DNA of 28,249 nt from a virus (IMGVR_UViG_3300019762_000021:1-28249), one strand, 5' to 3'. Positions 8,262-15,708 are shown, counted from the stretch's first letter. The notes: generated by a model not told the origin, from the sequence alone. Numbers and translations are program-made.

Positions 8262-9479
8262 TTAGTACCATCGGCCTGTTGCTTGTATATAAACGTCCCT
8301 AGTGTCAGATGAGTTCATAACAACAGTCAAACTAACATTACTGGTTCCATTTGGCTGCAATCCTATCTTTTCAAGCCCAGATCCTGCCGCACCAGTAGAG
8401 GCACCCCATGATGCATTTGGCGAAAAGTCAGCGGAGACAAATGATTTTGATATGCCGATAGAGATGGTAGTTCCTCCAACTGGCCATAGCTGGCCGTATG
8501 TTCTTGTGCAATTTTGTCCGCCATTTGCTTTTCTTATCCACTCCCCCGCTGTATTACTTCCACTAATATCACTAGCAATCAACATATCGGTGCCGTCAAA
8601 GTAAAACAAAATTGGCTGCTTGTTGTAGGTTTCTGTTAAATCACTTGCAACTAATGCGCTCCCATTAATCCACTTAATAACGTAAGTCGAGCCATTGTAG
8701 TTAATATCCGGCGTAGTCGTAGTGTTTGCAGATCCGCTAGGCAGTTTGAAACTAACGTACATGCCAGCCTGTAATGACCTAAATCCAGTGCCAACTGGGG
8801 AGAACGTATAGACATCTCCTGAAAACGAAGCCGTACCACACACTGCTGAGCTTAGGTTCTCATTGGCGGGAATCTCTGTAGCCCCAGTCCCAATTACTAC
8901 ATCTTGAGCTGGTATTCTGTCAATAGTTGGCTGATCTATTTGAATTAAAGCCGCAAGCTTAGTCCTCTCTGCTAAGGTAAAAACCTTCTCTGAAGCTGTC
9001 TCAACCATGCTTCCCATAGAAAAAGCATCACCACTAACGCTTGTCGGGTCATATACAGCCTTTAACATATCCCCAGTTGATGTATTACCAGTATTAACCC
9101 ACGCTACACCATCGTAAAACCAAACACTATCCGTATCATCCTGAATAATATAAAAGCCGCTTGCTGGCGCTGTTATAACTGCATCTCTAGCGATTGAATC
9201 AGCAAAGAAGCCTTTAAAGCTGTCTGTTATATTGCCAAGCTTGTTTTTTTCTGCGGTCGTATAATCCTCAGTTGATAGCTGCTTTAACCCATCAGAATCA
9301 ACCTTTTGACTGATGTTATTTAGTATTGCGGTAGTAAAAGCTTCTTCTGTGGCATCCAGTATGACTTTGTTGGCATGTGTATGCCTTGCAGCTGTATTAG
9401 CATTAAGATTACCCTCCTGTGATGGGGTTAATCCAGCTCCGCCGCCTGCGGTTGGTCGTATCGGTCTAGGCCCTGACAT
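8262..9479 (-). CDS. Fibre-like structural protein with repeated trimerisation motifs
   Basis: A 405-aa protein with a Gly/Pro-rich start, then HTHANKVILDATEEAFT and a repeated LSTEDYTTAEKNKLGNI / FTLAERTKLAALI motif. From memory, such AEK.KL repeats occur in trimeric phage fibres and neck or tail appendages. A VAWVNTGN module around residue 130 is of the type used to connect fibre segments. The C-terminal 180 residues are beta-rich and Ser/Thr/Asn-rich, suggesting a jelly-roll-like tip. It sits between gp4-like and gp10-like genes, a position with no gene in P22. It is probably a tail appendage; receptor binding is inference. Confidence 0.6.
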   Translation of the reverse strand: MSGPRPIRPTAGGGAGLTPSQEGNLNANTAARHTHANKVILDATEEAFTTAILNNISQKVDSDGLKQLSTEDYTTAEKNKLGNITDSFKGFFADSIARDAVITAPASGFYIIQDDTDSVWFYDGVAWVNTGNTSTGDMLKAVYDPTSVSGDAFSMGSMVETASEKVFTLAERTKLAALIQIDQPTIDRIPAQDVVIGTGATEIPANENLSSAVCGTASFSGDVYTFSPVGTGFRSLQAGMYVSFKLPSGSANTTTTPDINYNGSTYVIKWINGSALVASDLTETYNKQPILFYFDGTDMLIASDISGSNTAGEWIRKANGGQNCTRTYGQLWPVGGTTISIGISKSFVSADFSPNASWGASTGAAGSGLEKIGLQPNGTSNVSLTVVMNSSDTRDVYIQATGRWY

Positions 9480-9480
9480 A

Positions 9481-9804
9481 TTAAGAAGCCTCTAAGTCAG
9501 TTATTATTATTCTTCCGCTACCAGTTGAGCCACTAACAACAAATCTATACGCATCACTATGAAATTCAAACATAGGCGTAACAATTGCTGTTAGATCAAT
9601 TGGTGAGTCTGGTATTTCTTCATAAGCATCTGAGCCTTTACCCTTGCAGAATATCTGCAAACTTCCTGCTGATAAAGATGACCCGCTAGCTAGCTTAATC
9701 GACATTTGATGACCAAAGCCAGTATTTAACTGGCCTATTTGACTTACATCACTTGAGCCTGTGTTATAAGTCCCATCCTGAATGGGTATTGAGTAGCTAG
9801 CCAT
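9481..9804 (-). CDS. 107-aa beta-rich structural-block protein
   Basis: A small soluble protein with Gly/Ser-rich strands (IPIQDGTYNTGSSDVSQIG, MSIKLASGSSLSAGSLQIF, YRFVVSGSTGSGRIIITDL). The pattern suggests a single beta-sandwich domain. It lies between two fibre-like genes with 1-4 nt spacing, so it is surely co-translated with them. Similar small beta-sandwich proteins serve as decoration, adaptor or fibre-associated proteins in other phages, but I do not recognise a specific family. No signal peptide or membrane segment is visible. Confidence 0.6.
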   Translation of the reverse strand: MASYSIPIQDGTYNTGSSDVSQIGQLNTGFGHQMSIKLASGSSLSAGSLQIFCKGKGSDAYEEIPDSPIDLTAIVTPMFEFHSDAYRFVVSGSTGSGRIIITDLEAS

Positions 9805-9808
9805 AATA

Positions 9809-11260
9809 TCACCTCTCTGTTATTTCGTAGAATGATTCAAGCTGAACGGTTACATCTGCTGTGCCTGAATTATTCGCCACTTGGATTTTAATATAGTCAT
9901 TTTGATCTAACTGAACGCTCTTGATTACATTAAAGAACGCTACGTCTGTACCGCCTGTTAGGTTTAGCACTGGCTTCTGCTGCGCTACTACATCAACAAA
10001 GCCAGATGCAGAGTCATCCCATTTTACCACCTTTAAGCTGATTAGATTGTCAGCAGTCCCAGCAACGCTAAAGAATAGATTTACTTTATAGTTAATTGGG
10101 TTTGTGCCTAGATGCCTAAGCTGCCCGCTTGCTGGTGCATCAAAGTGTTGCAGCTCCGAGGCTGTAAACGTTCCAAGCACATCATAATAGGTATTGATTG
10201 CAGCAATAGGGGTTAGGGTTGCGGTCGTTACTTTAGTGCTACCACCTACATAGGTATTATCTACGCCTACATTGTTTCGCCAATCACATTCTAATTCTCC
10301 TGCGGTAAGGTTTGGAGTTGGGCCTACATTGGCAGCGCCTGTTACAATCGCGCCTTGAATTTGAATAGTTGAAGGTAGTACAAAGTTAGAGCCTGCAAAA
10401 TCACAAAGCGAGCAATCAGGTGGTAAATCTGCGTTAATATCGGTTAAGAATCGACTAGCCATCTGAAAGCCAGTGCCAGCTTTAAATAATGTGCCTACCA
10501 TAGCGTTATCTAGGCCGCGAACAATGCTCGTGGTGATTCGATAGCCACCAAGCCAAGTGCCAGCAAGTGTTAATTCTGGAGTGCCGCCAAATCGACCAGT
10601 GCCACCCTCAAGCCCTTGCCTATAATTTTCGATAGTGCCTAGGCTTGTGCAGTTATTGTAATTAATCCGCTCAAACTCGAAAGCGTGAGTAGAGTCTGAG
10701 TCAATAATGTCATAAACCTTAGAGTTAGCACCATTTACTTGTATAAAGTAATCCTGCCCTAAGAAGTTACCACTACCACCAGCTGGACTTACAAACATCG
10801 TGTAATTGTCAGCACTTGAATATAGGCCTGATACATCAAAAGAATATCCCGCTAAATTCAAACCACCAGCAGGGACAGTAATTGACGTCGTACCCATATC
10901 AATAGATCCGTCAATGATATAAACAACACTGCTACTTAATGCTCCCGTCAAGTCTGACTTATCGCGTACATACTTAATCGATGTTAATGCCTGATTGGTT
11001 GGCAACTTAGAAACATCAAGCACCATCTGGCCATTTGAGATACTAGCAAAATTAATATTGTCGTTAGAGATATTTAATAAAGTGATAGGAGTGGAAGGGT
11101 CTAAATTAATTTGACCGGAAACCCCGCCCTTTGTAAGGCCAAGCTTAAAATCAGAAAAGCTTATATTTCTAGTAACTTTATCTTTGTTTGTAATGGGAAT
11201 TAACGCGGTATCATCAATTGTATCTTGAGTTGTTAGTCCGCCAAGCCTAATACCTGTCAT
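9809..11260 (-). CDS. 483-aa beta-structured virion protein (fibre or appendage)
   Basis: The ATG at 11260 overlaps the gp4-like stop as ATGA. The N-terminus (LGGLTTQDTIDDTALIPITN..VTRNISFSDF) resembles the attachment region of fibre proteins in which a short motif precedes a beta-helix. The middle (residues about 95-330) has repeated Gly/Asn turns and short strands compatible with a right-handed beta-helix. The last 140 residues look like a separate beta-sandwich. P22 has no gene here. The most economical reading is an extra tail appendage or head-decoration trimer. No enzymatic motif is visible. Confidence 0.55.
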   Translation of the reverse strand: MTGIRLGGLTTQDTIDDTALIPITNKDKVTRNISFSDFKLGLTKGGVSGQINLDPSTPITLLNISNDNINFASISNGQMVLDVSKLPTNQALTSIKYVRDKSDLTGALSSSVVYIIDGSIDMGTTSITVPAGGLNLAGYSFDVSGLYSSADNYTMFVSPAGGSGNFLGQDYFIQVNGANSKVYDIIDSDSTHAFEFERINYNNCTSLGTIENYRQGLEGGTGRFGGTPELTLAGTWLGGYRITTSIVRGLDNAMVGTLFKAGTGFQMASRFLTDINADLPPDCSLCDFAGSNFVLPSTIQIQGAIVTGAANVGPTPNLTAGELECDWRNNVGVDNTYVGGSTKVTTATLTPIAAINTYYDVLGTFTASELQHFDAPASGQLRHLGTNPINYKVNLFFSVAGTADNLISLKVVKWDDSASGFVDVVAQQKPVLNLTGGTDVAFFNVIKSVQLDQNDYIKIQVANNSGTADVTVQLESFYEITER

Positions 11261-11727
11261 GCTTCGTCACCAATATCAGCCAATAAAGGCGTATCCTGAT
11301 TGTTAGTTAAAACCGTGTCGCCCTGTGACTGAAAAGCTGGCTGCTCATAATAAATGTTATTCCCTTGGCCAAGTGGCATATAAGGATTGGCAGCCATTGA
11401 AGGTGGTGCAATTGGTATTAGGTTTTTATAAGCGTTAGATGCTCGAGCCATCATTGATTGATCAATTGGAAGTTTGAGCACCATACCTAATTGGCAGGCA
11501 AGATTGAGAATAACCGCTTGACGTGAGTAATCTGGGATGCCTGATTCATCACTAGGACTAGCTGTTTCATCGGTATGAGTATACCCAAGAATAACGCCAT
11601 CCTGCTCCCAAGAAAGCATCATTTCATCTAGGTTATCAATGGCGCGTACAATCATATCTGATTCGTAGTTACCGCCAATTCCTAAGCTATCCAGAGCGCG
11701 CTCTGCAATCCTGCCTTTGGTTGCCAT
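11257..11727 (-). CDS. Head completion / tail adaptor protein, P22 gp4-like
   Basis: A 156-aa helical protein. MATKGRIAERALDSLGI, DNLDEMMLSWEQDGVILGY and the later AVILNLACQLGMVLKLPID align in kind and order with P22 gp4 (166 aa), which binds the portal and makes the platform for gp10. P22 gp4 has been reported to carry peptidoglycan-hydrolysing activity; I cannot confirm that activity from this sequence. The C-terminal 40 residues are Pro/Gln-rich, probably flexible. The stop overlaps the next gene's ATG (ATGA). Confidence in the family is good. Confidence 0.75.
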   Translation of the reverse strand: MATKGRIAERALDSLGIGGNYESDMIVRAIDNLDEMMLSWEQDGVILGYTHTDETASPSDESGIPDYSRQAVILNLACQLGMVLKLPIDQSMMARASNAYKNLIPIAPPSMAANPYMPLGQGNNIYYEQPAFQSQGDTVLTNNQDTPLLADIGDEA

Positions 11728-11729
11728 TC

Positions 11730-12029
11730 TTATTCCTGACCTTCTTTCGATTCTAGGTCTGCAAGTTGCTGTTCTAATCGCTCAATGCTAGAACGGCCAG
11801 CCGGCTTGCCACCTAATGCTTTGATTTTATCACGTAAATCACGCTCATATTCACCGCCATCTACGCCATAATCTGATTCATCTAGTTGAATAGCTTTGGC
11901 ATTCTCTAATGAGGTATACCAACCATCTTCTAGGAATTTAACACGGTCTGAAGGATTGATTGCCTTAATAGTGTATTCAAAACCATCCGAATCTTTCCAA
12001 CCACCGCCTTGTTTAAATACGTGTAACAT
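11730..12029 (-). CDS. 99-aa protein with C-terminal HeH/LEM-like helices
   Basis: The N-terminal half (MLHVFKQGGGWKDSDGFEYTIKAI) is a small beta segment with aromatic and Gly turns. The C-terminal half, LRDKIKALGGKPAGRSSIER followed by LEQQLADLE, has the helix-extension-helix shape of HeH/LEM-like domains found in several phage structural-block proteins. It is the first gene after the coat terminator and is 2 nt from the gp4-like gene. A role as head-tail joining accessory or DNA-binding factor is possible; neither is shown. The gene itself is well supported by position and phase. Confidence 0.6.
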   Translation of the reverse strand: MLHVFKQGGGWKDSDGFEYTIKAINPSDRVKFLEDGWYTSLENAKAIQLDESDYGVDGGEYERDLRDKIKALGGKPAGRSSIERLEQQLADLESKEGQE

Positions 12030-12048
12030 ATTAACCCCTTAATAGTTT

Positions 12049-12073
12049 AAAAAAAGGGGGCCGTTAAGCCCCC
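12049..12073 (-). terminator. Intrinsic terminator after the coat gene
   Basis: On the minus strand GGGGGC-TTAACG-GCCCCC forms a perfect 6-bp GC stem followed directly by seven T. It starts 7 nt after the coat stop. It would let only part of the transcription pass into the tail genes, a common way for phages to make more coat than tail protein. Confidence 0.9.
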
Positions 12074-12079
12074 GCAAGA

Positions 12080-13324
12080 TTAGACTTGTACGTCTAAGAT
12101 AACGCCGACTTGCTCAGGATGAACAACCGCAATATCAAAGTAGATAACAGTCTTAATGTTTAGTGCTTCTGCATGAGGGTCCCACCACATAGTCATACGC
12201 ATTGGAATGCCATTGTCAGTCACACCGTTGAAGGTATTAACGCCGCCAGCTTCAGCCGCAACAGGTAAAATCCCCGGCACTATAAACGTAGACTCAGGGG
12301 TGTAGAACAATGATGCAGCGTTATTTGCAATGTTAATGATAGTCACAGCAACACCAGTGGCAGCTTGAGCCGTACAGTTTGCATAAGGGCCATCAATAAC
12401 AATAGCAGGCGAAATAACAGGGGCAGCATCTACAGCATTTACTACTGTGAATGTTTGAAGCTCGCCTGTGTCAGTTTTAGACTCAGGGTTAAGAGCATTA
12501 ACACCAGCAATAGTGAACTTAGTACCAGCAGGCATGTTCGCAGCAGTTGCACCAGTGATAGCTAGAGTCATTTGGCGGTTATCCAAATAGAACTCATTAG
12601 ACGCATCATAGGTTGAAACTGTGTGCGATTGGTCGCCGTTAATGGTTAAGCCCGTAGTGCCGTTTGCAGCTAGGTTATTGATGTACTCTGCGCGCATAGT
12701 CTCAAACGTGGAAAGTGGCGGAACTTTGGCACGAGTAAGAGCATCGCTGACCATTACATCACGAGAGGCAGGTTGCAGATCTTTTTGCACTTTATTGTAA
12801 TGCGGGATAGATAGGCATAACTTCTTGTCATAACGACCTAGGCCAGCGTTTAACATCTTACTTTCAGCCAAGATAGCATCATCGTAAGAGAAGTCACCAG
12901 TTAGAGATAGGGTCATGTTTGCGCGGTTACGCATAGTCTCATATGCTGCGGTATCTACTGCAATAGCAATATCTTTGGCCATACCTTTTTTAGCACGCTC
13001 TAAACGCATTGGGTCGCGCAGATCTTTAGTGCCGATGCGGGTAAAGATGTGCTTAGCTTTATTGCGGCGTACAGGGATGTTGCGATCAACAATATCCTGC
13101 TCATTACCAGCAGTTGAGGCAAAGCCATCCGTTACAGTAAAGCGCGTTTCTTGTGGAATCCATACGGTATCAGCACCGTTAGAGTCAGAAGTACGGCCTT
13201 TGTCTGCGTCCATATCCATATCGTAAGTATCTAACGACTTAGATAGTGACAAGTTAAGCGAGGTTGTTTCGGCTGTTTCCTCAAAGAGGGTAGCCATTTT
13301 ATCTTTAGAAAATGAATTAGCCAT
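12080..13324 (-). CDS. Major capsid (coat) protein, P22 gp5-like
   Basis: A 414-aa protein of the P22 coat family (gp5 is 430 aa). It starts MANSFSKDKMATLFEETAET and continues with WIPQETRFTVTDGFAS, DRNIPVRRNKAKHIFTR and RDPMRLERAKKGMAKDIA, in the order expected for the family. Residues about 222-335 are beta-rich and could be the inserted I-domain of P22-type coats. AAG GAA SD lies upstream of ATG 13324. It is directly downstream of the scaffold gene and directly upstream of a strong terminator. It builds the icosahedral shell around the scaffold and portal. Confidence 0.88.
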   Translation of the reverse strand: MANSFSKDKMATLFEETAETTSLNLSLSKSLDTYDMDMDADKGRTSDSNGADTVWIPQETRFTVTDGFASTAGNEQDIVDRNIPVRRNKAKHIFTRIGTKDLRDPMRLERAKKGMAKDIAIAVDTAAYETMRNRANMTLSLTGDFSYDDAILAESKMLNAGLGRYDKKLCLSIPHYNKVQKDLQPASRDVMVSDALTRAKVPPLSTFETMRAEYINNLAANGTTGLTINGDQSHTVSTYDASNEFYLDNRQMTLAITGATAANMPAGTKFTIAGVNALNPESKTDTGELQTFTVVNAVDAAPVISPAIVIDGPYANCTAQAATGVAVTIINIANNAASLFYTPESTFIVPGILPVAAEAGGVNTFNGVTDNGIPMRMTMWWDPHAEALNIKTVIYFDIAVVHPEQVGVILDVQV

Positions 13325-13336
13325 GTTGGTTATTCC

Positions 13337-14263
13337 TTATGAGCTTTTAAGTTTTTTCTTAGCATCAGCGACCTTCTTAAAGTTCGCCACACTGGAATCT
13401 TTTGCATAGGCTTCACGGGCTTTTTCAAGCTCACGGGCCGCCGCACTTACCGAACCAGTACTGCTAAGAGTGGGTTCTGGTTTTGTTTCAATCTTTGCGG
13501 GTTGACGAACCTTAACTTTACTAGCTGCTTTTTTAAGAATTGCCGCGATTTCCATCTGGTTTTTAGCTGCTTCAAGCTCAGCCTTGACCTTTGGAAGTTT
13601 ATTAACAGCATACATTGCTTTTGCGTAATCAATATCCATAGCATGGGTTAATGCGATCACGCCCGCCTTAATGGTTTTGCCATTAGGGAACTTGGACTCT
13701 AACCACTGATCAACTTCTGCTTCCGCTTCATCGTAGTCGGGTAGGTGCTTGCGCAACTCTAAACGACTCTTATCAGCGTGGAACTCCTGATCATCACTAA
13801 GCTGTATTTGCTGCTCTTGTTGCTTAGGTGCTGGCTTAAGGCCTGACATCTTCTCTTCATATTGGCTCAACGCATCTGCGTAATCTTGAGCATCAATAAA
13901 ATCAGAAGGGTTTGGCTTCTTACCTACACTAGCTTCAAAAGCTAACTTCTCAGCGCGCTCTAAACGCTCTTCTAGTTCCGCCTGCTTTCGCTGGGCTTCT
14001 TCTAGCTCTGCATTCTTACGCTTGCGCTTCTCGCGTTCTTCTTTCCAAGCAGCCCGCATTTGGGCTTCTGTCATTTCACCGCTTTTAGGCTCTTCTTGCT
14101 GGTCGCCTTCATCTTCAATATAAACCGTTGGCTGATCTGTGCTTTCCGCTTCCTCGGCCTGTGGTGTTGCCTCAGTTGCTTCCAGTTCCTCTGATTCAGT
14201 CACCACAACTTCATCAGGTTGAACGCTTTCAATTTCTACTTCAGACATATTTCCAGAATCCAT
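13337..14263 (-). CDS. Scaffolding protein, P22 gp8-like
   Basis: A 308-aa protein close to P22 gp8 in length (303 aa). The first 70 residues are very acidic; residues about 70-115 are a long charged coiled coil. The end, ARELEKAREAYAKDSSVANF followed by a Lys-rich helix, matches the basic helix-turn-helix by which P22 scaffold binds coat. It directs procapsid assembly and then exits. SD GGAG is 7 nt before ATG 14263. It is the first gene downstream of the opposite-strand cassette and has its own candidate promoter, so scaffold and coat need not depend on read-through from the portal gene. Confidence 0.75.
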   Translation of the reverse strand: MDSGNMSEVEIESVQPDEVVVTESEELEATEATPQAEEAESTDQPTVYIEDEGDQQEEPKSGEMTEAQMRAAWKEEREKRKRKNAELEEAQRKQAELEERLERAEKLAFEASVGKKPNPSDFIDAQDYADALSQYEEKMSGLKPAPKQQEQQIQLSDDQEFHADKSRLELRKHLPDYDEAEAEVDQWLESKFPNGKTIKAGVIALTHAMDIDYAKAMYAVNKLPKVKAELEAAKNQMEIAAILKKAASKVKVRQPAKIETKPEPTLSSTGSVSAAARELEKAREAYAKDSSVANFKKVADAKKKLKSS

Positions 14264-14329
14264 ATTATTCTCCGCTCATATGGTCAACGTATACGCTGCA
14301 TTTATGGGCGCAGCGGTTCCCATTCATGT

Positions 14330-14357
14330 ATTTTATAGGATTGGCCAAAACTTACAA
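14330..14357 (-). promoter_or_regulatory. Candidate promoter for scaffold/coat genes
   Basis: Reading the minus strand, TTGTAA (14357-14352) and TAAAAT (14335-14330) are separated by 16 bp, a fair match to a sigma70 promoter (4/6 and 5/6). The -35 hexamer lies inside the 17-bp operator-like copy at 14341-14357, so a protein bound there would control it. Prediction only. Confidence 0.4.
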
Positions 14358-14387
14358 GCATCAGCGAATTTTGGTAGTTTTTGCCAA
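14341..14387. promoter_or_regulatory. Operator-like pair in the divergent scaffold/cassette region
   Basis: A degenerate copy (TTGGCCAAAACTTACAA, 14341-14357) and a perfect inverted copy (TTGGTAGTTTTTGCCAA, 14371-14387) of the dispersed 17-bp motif start exactly 30 bp apart. On the plus strand TTGGTA (14371-14376) and TATAAA (14393-14398) with a 16-bp spacer could be the cassette promoter, again overlapping the motif. The rest of the 180-bp divergent gap shows nothing else. Confidence 0.7.
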
Positions 14388-14443
14388 TGATTTATAAATT
14401 CTAGGTGTTAGAGTAGGAGTTAAATTAACAAAGGAGAGAAAAA

Positions 14444-14734
14444 ATGAATAACGCAGATACGCCAGCGATGCCTCAAGATTACACTACGTGGTGCGAGGGG
14501 ATTGGGAATTGCCCGACCGAAGGAGCAGGATTAACCAAACGCGAGCAATTCTGCTTGCAAATGGGCGTGCCAGAAACAGGTGATCCAGAGCTAGACGATA
14601 TTATTCGCAAGGGCAATAAGCAGAAGTTTGCAGCCATGGCTTTGCAGGGATTGCTTGCCAGCGGGCATTTGCAGCATGTGGTTGAAGGATCAGGAACTTA
14701 TTCTGAGTTGCTGCAAGAGGAGCTAAACAAATAA
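14444..14734 (+). CDS. MNNADTPAMP-family small phage protein, cassette gene 1
   Basis: A 96-aa protein with SD AAGGAGAGA upstream. It begins MNNADTPAMP, then has GAGLTKREQFCLQM, KFAAMALQGLLASG and an ELLQEELNK end. The protein at 21621-21842 shares the same four blocks, and the first 30 coding bases are identical, so the two are paralogues. This copy carries an inserted middle (VPETGDPELDDIIRKGNKQ) absent from the other. The family is common in phage early regions; its function is not known to me. Here it opens a plus-strand cassette lodged in the late operon. Confidence 0.75.
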   Translation: MNNADTPAMPQDYTTWCEGIGNCPTEGAGLTKREQFCLQMGVPETGDPELDDIIRKGNKQKFAAMALQGLLASGHLQHVVEGSGTYSELLQEELNK

Positions 14735-14771
14735 GCGCTTAATTAACACACCATAAACGAGAGGAGTCAGT

Positions 14772-14933
14772 ATGCGAGAATCAATAAAAGAGCTTAATAA
14801 GCAGCTCATAAAACTAGAGAAGCAAATAGACCGCGCAGAAGATAAAGGCGGTGAATGCATCACCATGACAATTGAAGAGGCTGACAACTTGCTAAGGAAG
14901 ATGCTAGCTGTTGTGCATGATGAAATTGAATAA
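14772..14933 (+). CDS. 53-aa coiled-coil protein, cassette gene 2
   Basis: ATG 14772 is preceded by GAGAGGAG at a proper distance. The frame encodes 53 residues: MRESIKELNKQLIKLEKQI, a Gly-rich turn (EDKGGEC), then TIEEADNLLRKMLAVVHDEIE. Both halves are amphipathic helices, so a helical hairpin or small coiled coil is likely. The leader ATAAACGAGAGGAG recurs before the next gene (14753-14766 and 14930-14943), suggesting the cassette grew by adding gene-plus-SD modules. No family recognised. Confidence 0.6.
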   Translation: MRESIKELNKQLIKLEKQIDRAEDKGGECITMTIEEADNLLRKMLAVVHDEIE

Positions 14934-14951
14934 ACGAGAGGAGAGGAAGGG

Positions 14952-15182
14952 ATGGAAACGGTAGAAGCAAATCTAAACATCGAATTGAATGTGACATGCC
15001 CTCATTGTGATGATTATTTTGATCTTTTTGATTTTGATAATGGAAGATTAAATGACGATGGTTATTTGATGAAAAGCGCTTGCCCTGATGGCCATTGGTC
15101 TGATGAGCATGATAAGTTCAGCGAGTCCGTAAAATGCCCGTCATGCAAGGAAAATATAAACATTAAAGGGATAGCTTGGTAA
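14952..15182 (+). CDS. 76-aa protein with two CxxC zinc knuckles, cassette gene 3
   Basis: It has a strong purine-rich SD (GAGGAGAGGAAGGG). CPHC at about residues 17-20 and CPSC at about 63-66 bracket an acidic region (FDLFDFDNGRLNDDGYL) and a CPDGHW motif. Four to five Cys plus His suggest a zinc-ribbon fold in a small cytoplasmic protein. Such proteins may bind nucleic acid or partners; nothing more specific can be read. It is followed by a 71-bp gap with an 8-bp perfect inverted repeat. Confidence 0.6.
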   Translation: METVEANLNIELNVTCPHCDDYFDLFDFDNGRLNDDGYLMKSACPDGHWSDEHDKFSESVKCPSCKENINIKGIAW

Positions 15183-15202
15183 GCACTCATAGACTACCAC
15201 GC

Positions 15203-15223
15203 GCCATTCACAGCATGAATGGC
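15203..15223 (+). repeat. Perfect 8-bp inverted repeat upstream of cassette gene 4
   Basis: GCCATTCA-CAGCA-TGAATGGC. The left arm also contains CATTCAC (15205-15211), which can pair with GTGAATG (15246-15252) over the Shine-Dalgarno of the next gene, so two exclusive RNA folds are possible. There is no T-run, so it is not a standard terminator. Confidence 0.5.
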
Positions 15224-15253
15224 TAAACTTACACACATAGATTTGGTGAATGT

Positions 15254-15433
15254 ATGAAATATAAATATAAAGTTTTATTGATTGATATGCCTGAGTATTA
15301 CCATGGAAATTGTGAATGCTTCGCCGAGTTCACAGACGTAGAAGAAGCATTCAAACTAAAAGAAAGGCTAGACGCTGAAAACACAAATGATGATTTTTCT
15401 TATTTAGTAGAAATGACCAAGGAAACCAAATGA
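15254..15433 (+). CDS. 59-aa protein, cassette gene 4
   Basis: ATG 15254 has SD GGTGA five bases upstream and the stop overlaps the next start as ATGA, which supports both genes. The protein starts with a strand (MKYKYKVLLIDM), has CECFAEFTDVEEAFKLKERL and ends acidic. The CxAEF-then-helix block resembles CIAEFDGYAKAAAVANRL in the 52-aa protein at 23097-23255, so the two may be distant relatives. No known function. It is too short to classify further. Confidence 0.6.
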   Translation: MKYKYKVLLIDMPEYYHGNCECFAEFTDVEEAFKLKERLDAENTNDDFSYLVEMTKETK

Positions 15434-15702
15434 CCAACCTAGCAAACGACATTATTACCAGCAAGATAATTGAGGCTCAAAATTTAATTGATAACCATGC
15501 CTACAAGCCAGAAGGCATTAAAATTCAATGCTTCGGATATGAGCCTTTTAAGTGTGAATATATGATCTCCGCACGATCTGATTTTGGGTTTTTTACATTA
15601 AAAGTAAATGGTATCTGCATTAAGAAAAATAACATCAAGCACTTAATAACAAAGATAAAACACAAAATGGATAACCTTAAAAGCGATGAACAAGGGGCTT
15701 AA
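15430..15702 (+). CDS. 90-aa protein, cassette gene 5
   Basis: It starts within the previous stop (ATGA) and ends tail-to-tail against the portal gene, with stop codons overlapping in opposite strands. The protein has an N-terminal helix (DIITSKIIEAQNLIDNH), a central beta region (KIQCFGYEPFKCEYMISARS, then FGFFTLKVNGICI), and a Lys-rich C-terminal helix. This alpha-beta-beta-alpha layout is compact and soluble. I do not recognise the family. It closes the plus-strand cassette. Confidence 0.6.
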   Translation: MTNLANDIITSKIIEAQNLIDNHAYKPEGIKIQCFGYEPFKCEYMISARSDFGFFTLKVNGICIKKNNIKHLITKIKHKMDNLKSDEQGA

Positions 15703-15708
15703 CGCCCC
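15694..15708. terminator. Short bidirectional hairpin at convergent gene ends
   Basis: GGGGC-TTAAC-GCCCC. Both stop codons (plus TAA 15700-15702, minus TAA 15701-15699) lie in the 5-nt loop. No T-run follows on either strand, so termination would be weak. The sequence echoes the coat terminator's GGGGGC-TTAACG-GCCCCC. Confidence 0.45.
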
